This document shows, in pieces, positions 1-7,996 of a stretch of 64,000 nucleotides of DNA (position 1 is the first letter of the stretch; each line of letters begins with the position of its first letter). The notes below the pieces were generated by a model. That model searched no databases. It saw nothing but the letters and a program-made list of their open reading frames with translations, and had not been told where the DNA came from. The position numbers and the translations under genes are program-made. Source of the stretch: Kitasatospora viridis. GTDB lineage: Bacteria > Actinomycetota > Actinomycetes > Streptomycetales > Streptomycetaceae. Location of the stretch: positions 372,001 to 436,000 of the forward strand of contig NZ_VIWT01000005.1 in NCBI RefSeq assembly GCF_007829815.1, in the 5' to 3' direction.

Positions 1-1756
1 GCTGGTCCAGCAGCCGGAACAGTGCGAGCTCCACCGGATCGGTCAGCTCCAGCACCCGCCAGTCGTACCCGGGGCGGGAGTTGGCCAGCACGATCCGCTC
101 GCCGGTGTCCAGGTAGCTCAGCCTGCTGTCCGGGAACCGCGCGCGCCAGCCGTCCACCGCGGCCGTCAGCCGGTCCGCCAGCGCCTCGTCGATGCCGCGT
201 GCAGCAGTGGTGAACACATAGGCCAGATCGGCCAGTTCACCCTCCGGGAGGCGGTAGGTGGCCCGGTACTGGTAGGCCGGGCGGGTGAGCTCGAAGCCCA
301 GCTCGGGCCGGCTGAAGTAGGGGCTGAAGCGCTCGATCACGATGCGGCCCGCGCCGGTCGGCGGATCCAGGTGGTGCAGTGCCGGCAGCTGCCGCAGCAC
401 CGACTCGTAGTCGGCCGGCCGCTCCCCGGGGAACCCGTAGAGGTAGTTCCAGGTCACCGAGACGCCGGCGCTCTGCGCGTCCCGCAGCGCGCGGACGTTC
501 TGACAGCCCGTCACACCCTTGTCCATGATCTTCAGGACCCGGCTGCTCAGGCTCTCGATGCCCGGCTGCACCTGCACCGCCCCCGCGTCGCCCAGCAGTT
601 GGAACTGCTCGCGGCGCAGGTTGGCCTTGATCTCGAAGTGCAGCCGCAGGTCCACCGGCAGCTCGGCGAGTGGCCGCAGCACGGTCTCGAAGTAGCCCAT
701 GTCCAGGATGTTGTCGACCACGTAGACGTCCAGCAGTTGGTGCCGTTCGGCCAGCGACAGCACCTCGTGCAGGAAGTCCGCCGGCCGCTTGGAGCGGAAC
801 TCCATCGAGGAGCCGTTGAGCCCGCAGAAGGTGCAGTGGTGCTTCTCGCCCCACCAGCAGCCGCGGGACCCCTCCAGGACCAGCTTCGGCTCCACCCAGC
901 GGGCCGCCACCGAGGCGTCCAGCCGCTCGAAGAAGCCGTCGTAGCGCGGGGTGAGGATCGCGGCGGGCGGCAGCGGCCGGGTCGCCATCGGGTTGGCCTG
1001 CGGGACGCCGTGCTCGTCGCGCCAGCACAGCCCGGGCACGCCGGCCGGCCCGGCCGGCCTGGCCGCACCGGCGGCGGGCTCGGCGAGCAGGTCGAGCAGG
1101 GCGGGGAAGGCCAGTTCGCCCTCGCCGCGCACGACGAAGTCCAGGAACGGGAAGTTGCGGTGCAGTGCGGCCCCCTGCGGCCCGTCGCAGTTCGCGCCGC
1201 CGAACACCGTCCGGACCTGCGGGGCCACCCGCTTGAGCAGGCGGGCCGCCGCGAGGCTGGCGGCGTTCTGCTGGAAGGTGGTGCTGAACCCGACCAGGTC
1301 GGGCGGGTCCGCGGCGATCGAGTCGACCAGGCGGACGATGAACTCGGGGGCCGTGGCGCGGGTGGCCAGCGCCAGCTCGGTCTCCTGCAGGCTCGCGCCG
1401 TTGGCGGCGAGGAACCGGAGGTACTCCTCGAACTCCGCTGCCGGGTCGAGGCCGGGGTAGCGGCCCGGGTCGGTGTGGGCGCCCTGCTCGGTGGCGTCCG
1501 GCTCGGCGGCGTCCGGGTAGAGCGCTCCGGCGAACACCCAGTCCCCGGCGCCCTGGAAGTAGGACCGCTCGGAGAAGTAGGTGTAGTCCGCCAGGCCGAA
1601 CCCGGCGTGCTCGGCCGCCCAGTCGGCGTACTCCAGGTTGGCGTAGCGCACCTCGACCCGGTGGCCGGCCCGTTCGGCGGCCGCGCGCAGGATGCCCAGC
1701 GCCAGCGACGGCATGTCGAGCGCGCCCCACGGCATGTGCACCAGAACGATACGCAT
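1..1756 (-). CDS. Cobalamin-binding radical SAM RiPP maturase (C-terminus beyond the window)
   Basis: The frame is open from ATG at 1756 to base 1, giving 585 codons with no stop, so the gene is cut by the left edge. The N-terminal half (about residues 1-200) looks like a B12-binding domain and opens MRIVLVHMPWGALDMPSLAL. A radical SAM core follows, with the CX7CX2C cluster motif GCWWGEKHHCTFCGLNG (Cys300, Cys308, Cys311). This spacing and the WWGEKHHC signature are characteristic of the 'RiPP maturation radical SAM protein 1' family, thought to C-methylate or otherwise modify ribosomal peptides using a [4Fe-4S] cluster, SAM and cobalamin. It lies 170 bp downstream of a small precursor gene on the same strand. 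Family assignment is confident; the actual modification is unknown. Confidence 0.88.
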   Translation of the reverse strand, partial: MRIVLVHMPWGALDMPSLALGILRAAAERAGHRVEVRYANLEYADWAAEHAGFGLADYTYFSERSYFQGAGDWVFAGALYPDAAEPDATEQGAHTDPGRYPGLDPAAEFEEYLRFLAANGASLQETELALATRATAPEFIVRLVDSIAADPPDLVGFSTTFQQNAASLAAARLLKRVAPQVRTVFGGANCDGPQGAALHRNFPFLDFVVRGEGELAFPALLDLLAEPAAGAARPAGPAGVPGLCWRDEHGVPQANPMATRPLPPAAILTPRYDGFFERLDASVAARWVEPKLVLEGSRGCWWGEKHHCTFCGLNGSSMEFRSKRPADFLHEVLSLAERHQLLDVYVVDNILDMGYFETVLRPLAELPVDLRLHFEIKANLRREQFQLLGDAGAVQVQPGIESLSSRVLKIMDKGVTGCQNVRALRDAQSAGVSVTWNYLYGFPGERPADYESVLRQLPALHHLDPPTGAGRIVIERFSPYFSRPELGFELTRPAYQYRATYRLPEGELADLAYVFTTAARGIDEALADRLTAAVDGWRARFPDSRLSYLDTGERIVLANSRPGYDWRVLELTDPVELALFRLLDQ

Positions 1757-1830
1757 GGTCCTGCTTCCGTCGACGGACGTGTGACCGGGGCGGCCGGGCT
1801 CGGCCGGGCTCGGTCGGGGGAGACCGAGGT

Positions 1831-1860
1831 GCCGCTCCGGGGCGGTGGCTCCGGAGCGGC
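1831..1860. terminator. Hairpin between precursor and maturase genes
   Basis: A perfect 10-bp stem (GCCGCTCCGG and CCGGAGCGGC) has a 10-nt loop and no U-tract. Between a RiPP precursor and its maturase, such a hairpin often acts as a partial terminator or mRNA 3'-end protector, keeping precursor transcript in excess. That role is inferred from position. Confidence 0.45.
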
Positions 1861-1926
1861 GGTGCTCAGCTGCGCGCTGCCGTGCGGTGCTCATGCTTGC
1901 GTGGTGCTCGACTGGCTACCGCTCGC

Positions 1927-2082
1927 CTACTTGCTCTCGGCGGCCGGCTTGCGCTCGCCCTTGAGGGCGGGCTTGACGGGAGCGGCCTTGGTGATGTCGA
2001 GGGCGAAGCTGTTCACGATGACCGCGCCCCGGTCGCGCTCCGGAGCGCTGATCGGGTCGTTCTGAACGCTGCGTCGCTTCAT
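1927..2082 (-). CDS. Putative RiPP precursor peptide (51 aa)
   Basis: The ATG at 2082 is preceded by a near-perfect ribosome binding site (AGGAGGTGA, 5 nt from the start). The gene encodes 51 residues ending in TAG. It begins MKRRSVQNDPISAPERD and carries a hydrophobic block, VIVNSFALDI (residues 21-30), then a Lys/Pro/Ala-rich tail (residues 31-51) with no Cys and no Trp. The FALD segment (26-29) resembles the F-x-L-D leader motifs bound by RiPP recognition elements, so residues after about 30 may be the core. Position between a peptidase and a B12 radical SAM maturase on the same strand is the main support. The peptide itself is not recognised, and the leader/core boundary is a guess. Confidence 0.75.
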   Translation of the reverse strand: MKRRSVQNDPISAPERDRGAVIVNSFALDITKAAPVKPALKGERKPAAESK

Positions 2083-2141
2083 GGGAATTCACCTCCTCTC
2101 GCGGTGCGTCGGGCACTCCGGGGCGGGCCGCACCGGAGCGG

Positions 2142-3887
2142 TCAGGGGGGTGGCGGGGTCGGCCAGCAGTGCGCCGCGAAGCGCAGCATCGCGGCGAACA
2201 CCGCGTCGTGGTCGGCGGCCAGGCGGCTGCGGTGCCCGCCGTCCGTCCAGAACAGCTCGTGCGGCACCGCCAGCCGTGCCAGCTCCTTCGCGTACCGCGT
2301 CACCTGCTCGGCCGGGCACCGCTCGTCGGCCTCGGAGACGACCAGCAGGACGGGGGAGCGCACCTGCTGCACGTAGCTCAACGGGCTTGCGGCCCGGTAC
2401 CGTTCGGGCACCTCCTGCGGGGTGCCGCCGAACAGCTCCTGGTCGATGACGCGCAGCGCGGGCGTGGTGGCCCGGTAGACGGCCGGGTAGTCGGCGATCG
2501 GGTGCGCCGCCATGCCCAGCGACCACAACTGCGGCTGCGCGCCCAGCCCCAACAGGGTCAGGTAGCCGCCCCAGGAGAACCCGCACAGGCCGGTGCGCCC
2601 GGGGTCCGCGACCCCCTCGTCGACCAGGGCGGCCCGGACGGCCGCCAGGTCCTCCAGCTGGGCCAGGCCGACGCGGTGGCCGAACTCGCGCTGCCAGCGG
2701 GCGCCGTAGCCGGTCGAGCCGCGGTAGTTGGTGCGCACGACGGCGTAGCCGTGCCGGACCAGCGCGCCCACGCTCGGGTCGTAGGAGTCCCGGTCGTGGG
2801 TGGCCGGGCCGCCGTGCACCAGGAAGAGGGTCGGCCACGGGCCCGGCCCGGGCGGGGTGCTGACGAAGCTGTGGATCGGGCCGGCCGGTCCGGAGGTCCA
2901 ACGCTGGCCGGGGTGCGGCGAGTTGACGGTCGGTGAGACCTGGTCTGCGCTCAGCCCGCCCGGCGGGATCAGCAGGGGGCGCGGGGGCACGGTGGTGCGG
3001 CTCCACAGGCAGTGCAGGGTGCCGTCCGGCGCGCAGGACAGATCGTGGATGGTGCCGCCGGGCGTCGGGATCTCGCGCGGCCCGTCCCAGTCTGCGTCGA
3101 GGTCGACGGCGAGCAGCCGGCTGCGGCCGTCCTGCTCCTGCTGGACCAGGACGCCGCGGGCACCGCCGTACCAGCCGACCGAGATCTCCGAGGCGAAGGC
3201 GAGCCGCGGGTGCGGGCGCAGCCCCCGGTCCGCCCGCCAAATGGCCACCGTGTACTGCTCGTTGAGCTCGGCGATCAACAGCAGCTCGGGGTCCGGGCCG
3301 TCCTGCGGCCGGAACTCGATCGGCCACAGCCGCAGCCCGCTGCCGCCGGGCAGCCGCACCGGGGCGCTGCCGGGCGGGTCCGTCGGCCACAGCAGTACCG
3401 CGTCGGGCCCGTCGGGCCGGCCGCCCAGGGCCAGCAGGCGCCCGTCCGGCGAGAGGTCGGCCAGGCTCAGGTAGCCGGGGGCGGTGCCGACCAGTCGGCC
3501 CGCGCCGCCGGGCTCCCCGAGGTAGCAGTGCGAGGCGCCGCCGACGCCGATGCCGACCGCCGCGCGCGAGCCCGCCCGGTCGAAGGCGAGGCCGTACGCG
3601 CGCCCGCGCGGCAGGCCGGTCAGCGCCTCGACGGGCCCGCCGTCCGTGAACGGCTGCCGCCGCCAGCGGCCCTCGCCGCTGGTGTCGGCGTCGAACCACC
3701 ACAGGTGGGCGCCGTCCGGTTCGATCTCGCTGAGGTCCACCCCGTGCGGCCGGTCGGTGACCACTCGTCGGCGCCCCGTCCCGAGGTCCCAGGCGACCGC
3801 CTGCCACCGGCCGCCCACCATCCGGGTCTCGACCGCGCGCCCGGGCGCCAGCGCGGCGAAACCCGGGGCCTGGAGCGCCTGCGACAT
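2142..3887 (-). CDS. S9 family (prolyl oligopeptidase-like) serine peptidase
   Basis: The 581-residue protein has an N-terminal beta-propeller-like half (to about residue 320) and a C-terminal alpha/beta hydrolase. The catalytic triad is readable: Ser438 in GFSWGG, Asp521 in SEADERCP and His552 in DGGHR. S9 enzymes cleave short peptides, often after Pro. The start MSQALQAPGF at 3887 is preferred over an in-frame ATG at 4055 because GGAGG lies about 8 nt upstream and the extra N-terminal stretch is Pro/Arg-rich and unlike the family. It ends 59 bp before the RiPP precursor on the same strand, so it is a plausible leader or maturation peptidase. That role is inferred; the family is clear. Confidence 0.88.
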   Translation of the reverse strand: MSQALQAPGFAALAPGRAVETRMVGGRWQAVAWDLGTGRRRVVTDRPHGVDLSEIEPDGAHLWWFDADTSGEGRWRRQPFTDGGPVEALTGLPRGRAYGLAFDRAGSRAAVGIGVGGASHCYLGEPGGAGRLVGTAPGYLSLADLSPDGRLLALGGRPDGPDAVLLWPTDPPGSAPVRLPGGSGLRLWPIEFRPQDGPDPELLLIAELNEQYTVAIWRADRGLRPHPRLAFASEISVGWYGGARGVLVQQEQDGRSRLLAVDLDADWDGPREIPTPGGTIHDLSCAPDGTLHCLWSRTTVPPRPLLIPPGGLSADQVSPTVNSPHPGQRWTSGPAGPIHSFVSTPPGPGPWPTLFLVHGGPATHDRDSYDPSVGALVRHGYAVVRTNYRGSTGYGARWQREFGHRVGLAQLEDLAAVRAALVDEGVADPGRTGLCGFSWGGYLTLLGLGAQPQLWSLGMAAHPIADYPAVYRATTPALRVIDQELFGGTPQEVPERYRAASPLSYVQQVRSPVLLVVSEADERCPAEQVTRYAKELARLAVPHELFWTDGGHRSRLAADHDAVFAAMLRFAAHCWPTPPPP

Positions 3888-4204
3888 GAACCCGGCCCTC
3901 CGCTGGGGACAGGGCGGCCCGGGATCGCGGGCTGCCCTCGCTGTCGGTTTCGGCTGCGCTGAACTCCGCCCGGCACGAGGCGTGTTGACCGCCGGGGCGT
4001 CAGGTGAACGGGGACCACTGTAGGTTCCGGCGGGGAACGTGTGTACGCCTTGCACACAGTTGGCTGAAACATGTCATGGGAGGGGTCGGGCGACCGCACG
4101 GCCACCGCCCCCGGGGGACCGAATGGCTGAACCGCACGCCGGTTCCGCCCCCAACACCCCGCTCGTGCCGGACACGGGCCCCGGGGCCGAGGATTCTGGC
4201 CGAC
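3888..4204. promoter_or_regulatory. Divergent promoter region with imperfect palindrome
   Basis: This 317-bp gap lies between the RiPP-side peptidase gene (minus) and the DUF3068 gene (plus). At 4039-4057 there is an imperfect palindrome, GTGTGTACGCCTTGCACAC, with 5-bp perfect outer arms (GTGTG and CACAC), a candidate repressor site. No gene is supported here. Open frames crossing it are upstream extensions of the flanking genes. Confidence 0.4.
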
Positions 4205-5272
4205 ATGCAACGACCGACGACCCCCCTCCGTGCCGGTAGCGTGCTCCTCGGCCTCCTGCTGATCGCGGGCGCGTTCCTGACCGCCTTCTGGATCACGCCC
4301 AGCTACGTGGACCGGCTGCCCGACGACGTCAACGCCCAACGTCCGCTGGCCGGCACCTTCACCACCCTGCTGGACGGCCAGGCACTCGCCCAGGGCAACC
4401 TGCTGGGCGCGCTCAAGCACAACGTCCCGCTCACCATCGACCGCAACGTCAAGGTGGTGGCGACCTCGGGCGGCTCCGCCCTGGTGAGCGACGCCCGGAC
4501 CACCCGCGCCGCCGGAACCCCGGTCGAGCAGACCACCTGGCAGTACGCGGTGGACCGCAAGAGCCTGGAACCCGTCGACCACCACCCGAGCAGCTGGTCG
4601 GTGGTCGACGCGAAGGGCCTCACCGTCAGTTTCCCGTTCGGCGCCGGGAAGCAGACCTACACCGGCTGGGTCCCGGAGACCGCGACCACCGTCCCGGTCA
4701 CCTACAGCCACTCGGAGCAGCGCTCCGGCCTGCAGACCTACGTCTACCAGGCCACCACGCCCGCCTCCCGGATCACCGACAGCCAGGTGCTGGCCGGCCT
4801 GCCCAAGGCCCTGCCGCAGAGCGACCTGAAACTCCTCGTCCAGTTCGGCCAGCTGACCCCCGATCAGCAGGCCAAGCTCACGGCCCTGCTCCCGACCCTC
4901 AGCGACCCGGCACCGCTCTCGTACACCCTCCAGGGCAACGACACCTTCTGGGTGGAGCCCGAGACCGGCAGCGTGATCGACGTCAAGCGCGTCCAGCAGC
5001 GCACCGCCGCGCTCACCGCCCCCGGCGGCACCCTCGTCCCGCTGCTCCCCGTCATCGACGCCACCTACCAGCAGACCCCGGCCGCCGTCTCCTCCGCCGT
5101 CGACGACGCCAAGGACGGCCGGGACGCCATCTCCTGGGTCGGCACCATCATCCCGATCATCGCCGGCATCCTCGGCGCCCTGCTGATCGCGGCCGCCCTG
5201 CTCATCCCCACCCGGCGCCGCCCCACCGCACCCACCACCGGGCCGGATTCATTCCGGGAATCGGACAACTGA
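4205..5272 (+). CDS. DUF3068 (PorA-like) membrane-anchored protein
   Basis: The 355-residue protein has an N-terminal transmembrane segment (about residues 9-29, VLLGLLLIAGAFLTAFWI), a long extracytoplasmic Thr/Gln/Asp-rich domain and a C-terminal transmembrane helix (about 319-342) followed by a basic tail. This architecture and the sequence style match the actinobacterial DUF3068 family, sometimes annotated as PorA; no molecular function is established. ATG at 4205 was chosen because the transmembrane segment follows immediately; an upstream in-frame start at 4004 would add a Pro/Arg-rich stretch. The ribosome binding site is weak. It diverges from the peptidase gene and is 32 bp upstream of the next gene. 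No link to either biosynthetic cluster is evident. Confidence 0.75.
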   Translation: MQRPTTPLRAGSVLLGLLLIAGAFLTAFWITPSYVDRLPDDVNAQRPLAGTFTTLLDGQALAQGNLLGALKHNVPLTIDRNVKVVATSGGSALVSDARTTRAAGTPVEQTTWQYAVDRKSLEPVDHHPSSWSVVDAKGLTVSFPFGAGKQTYTGWVPETATTVPVTYSHSEQRSGLQTYVYQATTPASRITDSQVLAGLPKALPQSDLKLLVQFGQLTPDQQAKLTALLPTLSDPAPLSYTLQGNDTFWVEPETGSVIDVKRVQQRTAALTAPGGTLVPLLPVIDATYQQTPAAVSSAVDDAKDGRDAISWVGTIIPIIAGILGALLIAAALLIPTRRRPTAPTTGPDSFRESDN

Positions 5273-5304
5273 CACCCCGCACGACGGCGGCGCTGCGGAA
5301 GACT

Positions 5305-5970
5305 GTGCGAGTGCCCCCTCCCACTCCGCTCGCCGCCGCCGAGGAGATCCACGCCCACCTCGTCGGCCGGCTCAACCTCGTCCTTCGCCGGCCCGGGATG
5401 TACGGGGGTGAGACGGCACTGCGGGTGCTGATCGACCACCTGCTGTTCGTGGAACGCCGGCCCGAGGCGTGGGCGCAGCTCCAGCGGGACTGGGACGACC
5501 GGGGACTCCGGACCCCCATCGGCATCGCCGGGACGCTCCAGGACCTGTTCCCCGCCCAGGCCGACTCCTACGAGATCGCCTCGGTGTACGCGGAGTTCGC
5601 GCACCGACGCGGCTGGCTCAAGCCGGACCGCGTGCTCACGGGCGAGGCGTACGAGGCCCTCGCGGGCCGGGTCCGCCAGTGGGCCGCCGCGGACCGGACC
5701 TGGGCGGACGTGACGGCGGAGTTCGGCTCGCCCTCCGTGCTGTTCGGTGGGAACAACCCCCTGTACGGGAAGGCCCTCGGCTACCTCGCCGAGGATCCCC
5801 GGCAGCCGATGGTGGTCTTCCACCTGTGGAACGGCAGCCGACCCGGGGCCGAACCGTGGCCGCCCGAGCACGAGCAACCGCTGCTCCTCGCCGTGCGGTT
5901 CGGCCCGGGACCGTTCCGCGCCTCGGTGACCTTCACCCCCGAGGGCGAGCGGCGGAAGCCGACGGGCTGA
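5305..5970 (+). CDS. Hypothetical protein, 221 aa
   Basis: This soluble protein has no signal peptide or transmembrane helix and is not one I recognise. It contains LNLVLRRPGMYGGETALRVL near residue 25, then a helical acidic middle and a C-terminal half with a beta pattern (QPLLLAVRFGPGPFRASVTF). The start is either GTG at 5305 or GTG at 5311; GGAAGA at 5297-5302 is better spaced for the second. It follows the DUF3068 gene by 32 bp and precedes a strong bidirectional hairpin, so the two may be cotranscribed. GC-rich third positions and a uniform frame support it being real. Confidence 0.65.
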   Translation: MRVPPPTPLAAAEEIHAHLVGRLNLVLRRPGMYGGETALRVLIDHLLFVERRPEAWAQLQRDWDDRGLRTPIGIAGTLQDLFPAQADSYEIASVYAEFAHRRGWLKPDRVLTGEAYEALAGRVRQWAAADRTWADVTAEFGSPSVLFGGNNPLYGKALGYLAEDPRQPMVVFHLWNGSRPGAEPWPPEHEQPLLLAVRFGPGPFRASVTFTPEGERRKPTG

Positions 5971-5989
5971 CAGGTGCTCGACGGGACGA

Positions 5990-6023
5990 CGGCCCGTTCC
6001 CGCCCGGGGGCGGGAACGGGCCG
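5990..6023. terminator. Bidirectional hairpin terminator
   Basis: A perfect 15-bp GC-rich stem (5990-6004 and 6009-6023) with a 4-nt loop lies between convergent genes: the 221-aa protein (plus) and the first P450 (minus). It fits a terminator serving both, without an obvious U-tract, as is common in high-GC actinobacteria. Confidence 0.65.
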
Positions 6024-6029
6024 GTGCCG

Positions 6030-7301
6030 CTAGCGGATGCGCAGTGGGAGGGTCTTCGGGCCGCGGGCCTGGGTGCCGCCCCAGGCCACCGTGGCCGGGT
6101 TCTGGAGGCTGAACTCCGGGACCCGCTCCAGCCAGACCTCCAGGGCGACGCGCAGTTCCATCCGGGCCAGGTGGGAGCCGAGGCAGCGGTGGATGCCGAG
6201 GCCGAAGGCGGCGTGCCGGTTGGCCTCGCGGTCGATGACGACCTCGTCGGCGCGGTCGAACTGGGCGGGGTCGCGGTTGGCGGCCGGGAAGGAGAGCAGG
6301 ATCCAGTCGTCGGCCTTCATGTCGACGCCGCGCCAGTGCATGTCGTCCTTCACGAGCCGGGCCATGGTGACCGGCGCGTAGGCGCGCAGGAACTCCTCCA
6401 GCGCGGTCGGCAGCAGCTCGGGCTCGGCGACCAGGCGTTCGCGGTCCTGCGGGTGCCCGGCCAGGTGCCACAGGGAGGTGCCGATGGCGCTGTAGGTGGT
6501 GCTGATGCCGGCGATGAGCAGCAGCATGATGGTGCCGATGACGTGGTTCGGTTCGAGCTTGCGGCCGTGCAGCTCCGCATTGAGCAGGTAGCTGATCAGG
6601 TCGTCACGCGGCTGCTCGACGTGCTTGTTGACCTCCGCGAGCAGGTAGATGAACACCCGGCCCATGTGCTCGATGCGCTCTTCGCGCGACTGCTTGCCCT
6701 CGCCCTCCAGCTTGGTGGCGAGCTCGTGGAAGCGCTGCCGGTCCTCCGGCGGCAGGCCGAGCATGTCGCCGATGACGCGGCTCGGGATCTGCTGCGCGTA
6801 GTCGTGGGCGGCGTCGACGACGTCGCGTCCCTTGAAGCCGTCGATGAGGGAGTGGCAGAACGCCCGCGTGCCGGGTTCGAGCTTGGCGACGGCGGTCTTG
6901 GTGAACGCCGGGAGCAGCAGCTTGCGCGCGCCGTGGTGGAACGGCGGGTCGGAGGTGATGGGCGGTGCTTCGCCGATCGGCGCCAGGTCCCGCGGCGGCC
7001 GGAACTCGCTCAGGTTGGTGCCGAGCGAGGAGAAGTGGTCGGTGTCGTACGCGATCGCCGCGACGTCCTCGTACAGGGTCGGCAGCCAGGCGCCGCCGAA
7101 CCGGTCGGTGTGCGCGATCGGGCAGCGCTGCCGCAGGTCGTCCATGATCGGGAAGGGATCCTCGGCCCACCGCGGGTCCAGGTGCGAGAAGTCCGTCGCC
7201 CAGTCGGTCACCGGGCCGGTGACGATCTCGCCGCGCGAGACGTGGAACCGGTCCCGGTCGGTGTGGCGGAAGTCCTTGTTGAAGCGGTCGTCGACGGCCA
7301 C
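6030..7301 (-). CDS. Cytochrome P450 (paralogue A of a pair)
   Basis: The 423-residue bacterial class I P450 has the heme-binding loop FGLGIHRCLGSHLARMEL with Cys373 as the thiolate ligand. Its I-helix is IAGISTT (Ala264-Thr269), where the usual acidic residue before the conserved Thr is Ser267. Its start is GTG at 7301, 1 nt after the stop of the ferredoxin gene, so the two are a translationally tight operon and the ferredoxin is the likely electron donor. It is a close paralogue of the P450 at 8901-10175: long identical stretches such as VTDWATDFSHLDPRWAEDPF and near-identical C-terminal halves. The substrate is unknown; oxidation of the PKS product is inferred from the neighbourhood. Confidence 0.9.
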   Translation of the reverse strand: MAVDDRFNKDFRHTDRDRFHVSRGEIVTGPVTDWATDFSHLDPRWAEDPFPIMDDLRQRCPIAHTDRFGGAWLPTLYEDVAAIAYDTDHFSSLGTNLSEFRPPRDLAPIGEAPPITSDPPFHHGARKLLLPAFTKTAVAKLEPGTRAFCHSLIDGFKGRDVVDAAHDYAQQIPSRVIGDMLGLPPEDRQRFHELATKLEGEGKQSREERIEHMGRVFIYLLAEVNKHVEQPRDDLISYLLNAELHGRKLEPNHVIGTIMLLLIAGISTTYSAIGTSLWHLAGHPQDRERLVAEPELLPTALEEFLRAYAPVTMARLVKDDMHWRGVDMKADDWILLSFPAANRDPAQFDRADEVVIDREANRHAAFGLGIHRCLGSHLARMELRVALEVWLERVPEFSLQNPATVAWGGTQARGPKTLPLRIR

Positions 7302-7302
7302 G

Positions 7303-7503
7303 TCACACCCCCTCGACCACGGTGATCGCCCGCTCCGGGCAGCTGGCGACCGCGAGGCGGGCCTCGCGCTCCTCGCCCGGCCGCACCGAACCGTCACCGG
7401 GAACGTTGCCGTAGCCCTCGACGTCCTCGCCGAACACGCCGGGCGCGATGTCGTAGCAGCGGCCGTGCCCCTGGCAGCGCCCGGAGTCGATCTGTACTTC
7501 CAC
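7303..7503 (-). CDS. [3Fe-4S] ferredoxin (partner of P450 A)
   Basis: The 66-residue ferredoxin starts VEVQIDSGRCQGHGRCYDIA and ends near SCPERAITVVEGV. Cluster ligands follow the three-cysteine pattern CX5C...CP, with the second position of the four-cysteine motif replaced (GHGR), so a [3Fe-4S] cluster is expected. GTG at 7503 is chosen because GGGGA lies about 9 nt upstream and the paralogue at 8699 begins at the same residue; an upstream in-frame start at 7539 is possible. It passes electrons to the P450 encoded 1 nt downstream. The paralogous ferredoxin at 8699-8899 is about 80% identical by eye. Confidence 0.88.
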   Translation of the reverse strand: MEVQIDSGRCQGHGRCYDIAPGVFGEDVEGYGNVPGDGSVRPGEEREARLAVASCPERAITVVEGV

Positions 7504-7648
7504 AGTGAACCGTCCCCTTGTCGTGAAACCGATCTGCACGCCCGTTCGCCGTACTCGCCGTGCCGGGCTCGTCGGGCCGTTCGATCAGCTCCATGCCGAG
7601 GCCCGCGCGCGAGCACGGGGTCCTCGCAGGCCGGGTGCCGACGCGGTC

Positions 7649-7726
7649 CATGCTTCCTGGCACCGAGCGGTCGCGGAAAGGGAGGTCGGCCATCGCCCGT
7701 CCATCGCCGGGTAACTGAGTGCCCAT
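7649..7726 (-). promoter_or_regulatory. Shared control element, copy A (SARP-like repeats)
   Basis: Read on the minus strand, CAGTTACC is followed by heptamers GCGATGG and GCGATGG separated by ACGG (11-bp pitch), then CCCTTT and GCATG. The start of CAGTTACC is exactly 64 nt from GCATG. Heptamers with a 4-bp spacer are the typical SARP operator layout. It faces the ferredoxin-P450 A operon. Confidence 0.6.
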
Positions 7727-7765
7727 CGGGGGCAGGCCGGCGCCCGTGACGGCGGCGGCGCGCGC

Positions 7766-7835
7766 CAGTTACCCCGCAGTGGCCGGGCGATGGCCGACCA
7801 CCCTTTACACGATCGCGCGGCCCCGGCGAGCATGA
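7766..7835 (+). promoter_or_regulatory. Shared control element, copy C
   Basis: CAGTTACC is followed by GCAGTGG-CCGG-GCGATGG, then CCCTTT and GCATGA, with the same 64-nt offset as copy A. It is oriented toward the 106-aa gene at 7997. Repeats and spacing are visible directly; promoter or operator function is inferred. Confidence 0.6.
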
Positions 7836-7996
7836 GGTCGCGACGAGCCTGGCGACGACGAAGTGATGGTGATCCCCGAGGGTCGGCCGGATGCGAGCAC
7901 ACCGCCCCCCGACGACACATCCGCCTGCTGAAGTACGTTTCCGCGATACCGCGTTACACAGAAGACGTGACACAGAAGATGAAAAGGTGACAGTCA

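Larger units (their letters stand above)
7504..7996. promoter_or_regulatory. Divergent control region of ferredoxin-P450 A operon and small gene
   Basis: This 493-bp region separates the minus-strand ferredoxin-P450 operon from the plus-strand 106-aa gene. It contains two copies, in opposite orientations, of the conserved control element described separately (7649-7726 minus, 7766-7835 plus). No additional gene is convincing; the short open frames here are explained by the repeated element and by flanking genes. Confidence 0.5.

Noticed and set aside
371..2065. 564-codon plus-strand open frame
   Set aside because: It is antisense to the radical SAM maturase and crosses the precursor gene. 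The minus strand has the cluster-binding cysteines and ribosome binding sites.
5385..5410. RPGMYGG in the 221-aa protein, recalling the RPGMYIG motif of type II topoisomerase ATPase domains
   Set aside because: No other GHKL ATPase motif is present and the protein is far too short. Coincidence.
7394..7726. Open frame starting MGTQLPGDGRAMADLPF, with a similar one at 8430-8702, suggesting a conserved leader protein
   Set aside because: The similarity is confined to the repeated control element, the first frame runs out of phase into the ferredoxin gene, and copy D has a stop in this frame. A DNA element explains it better.
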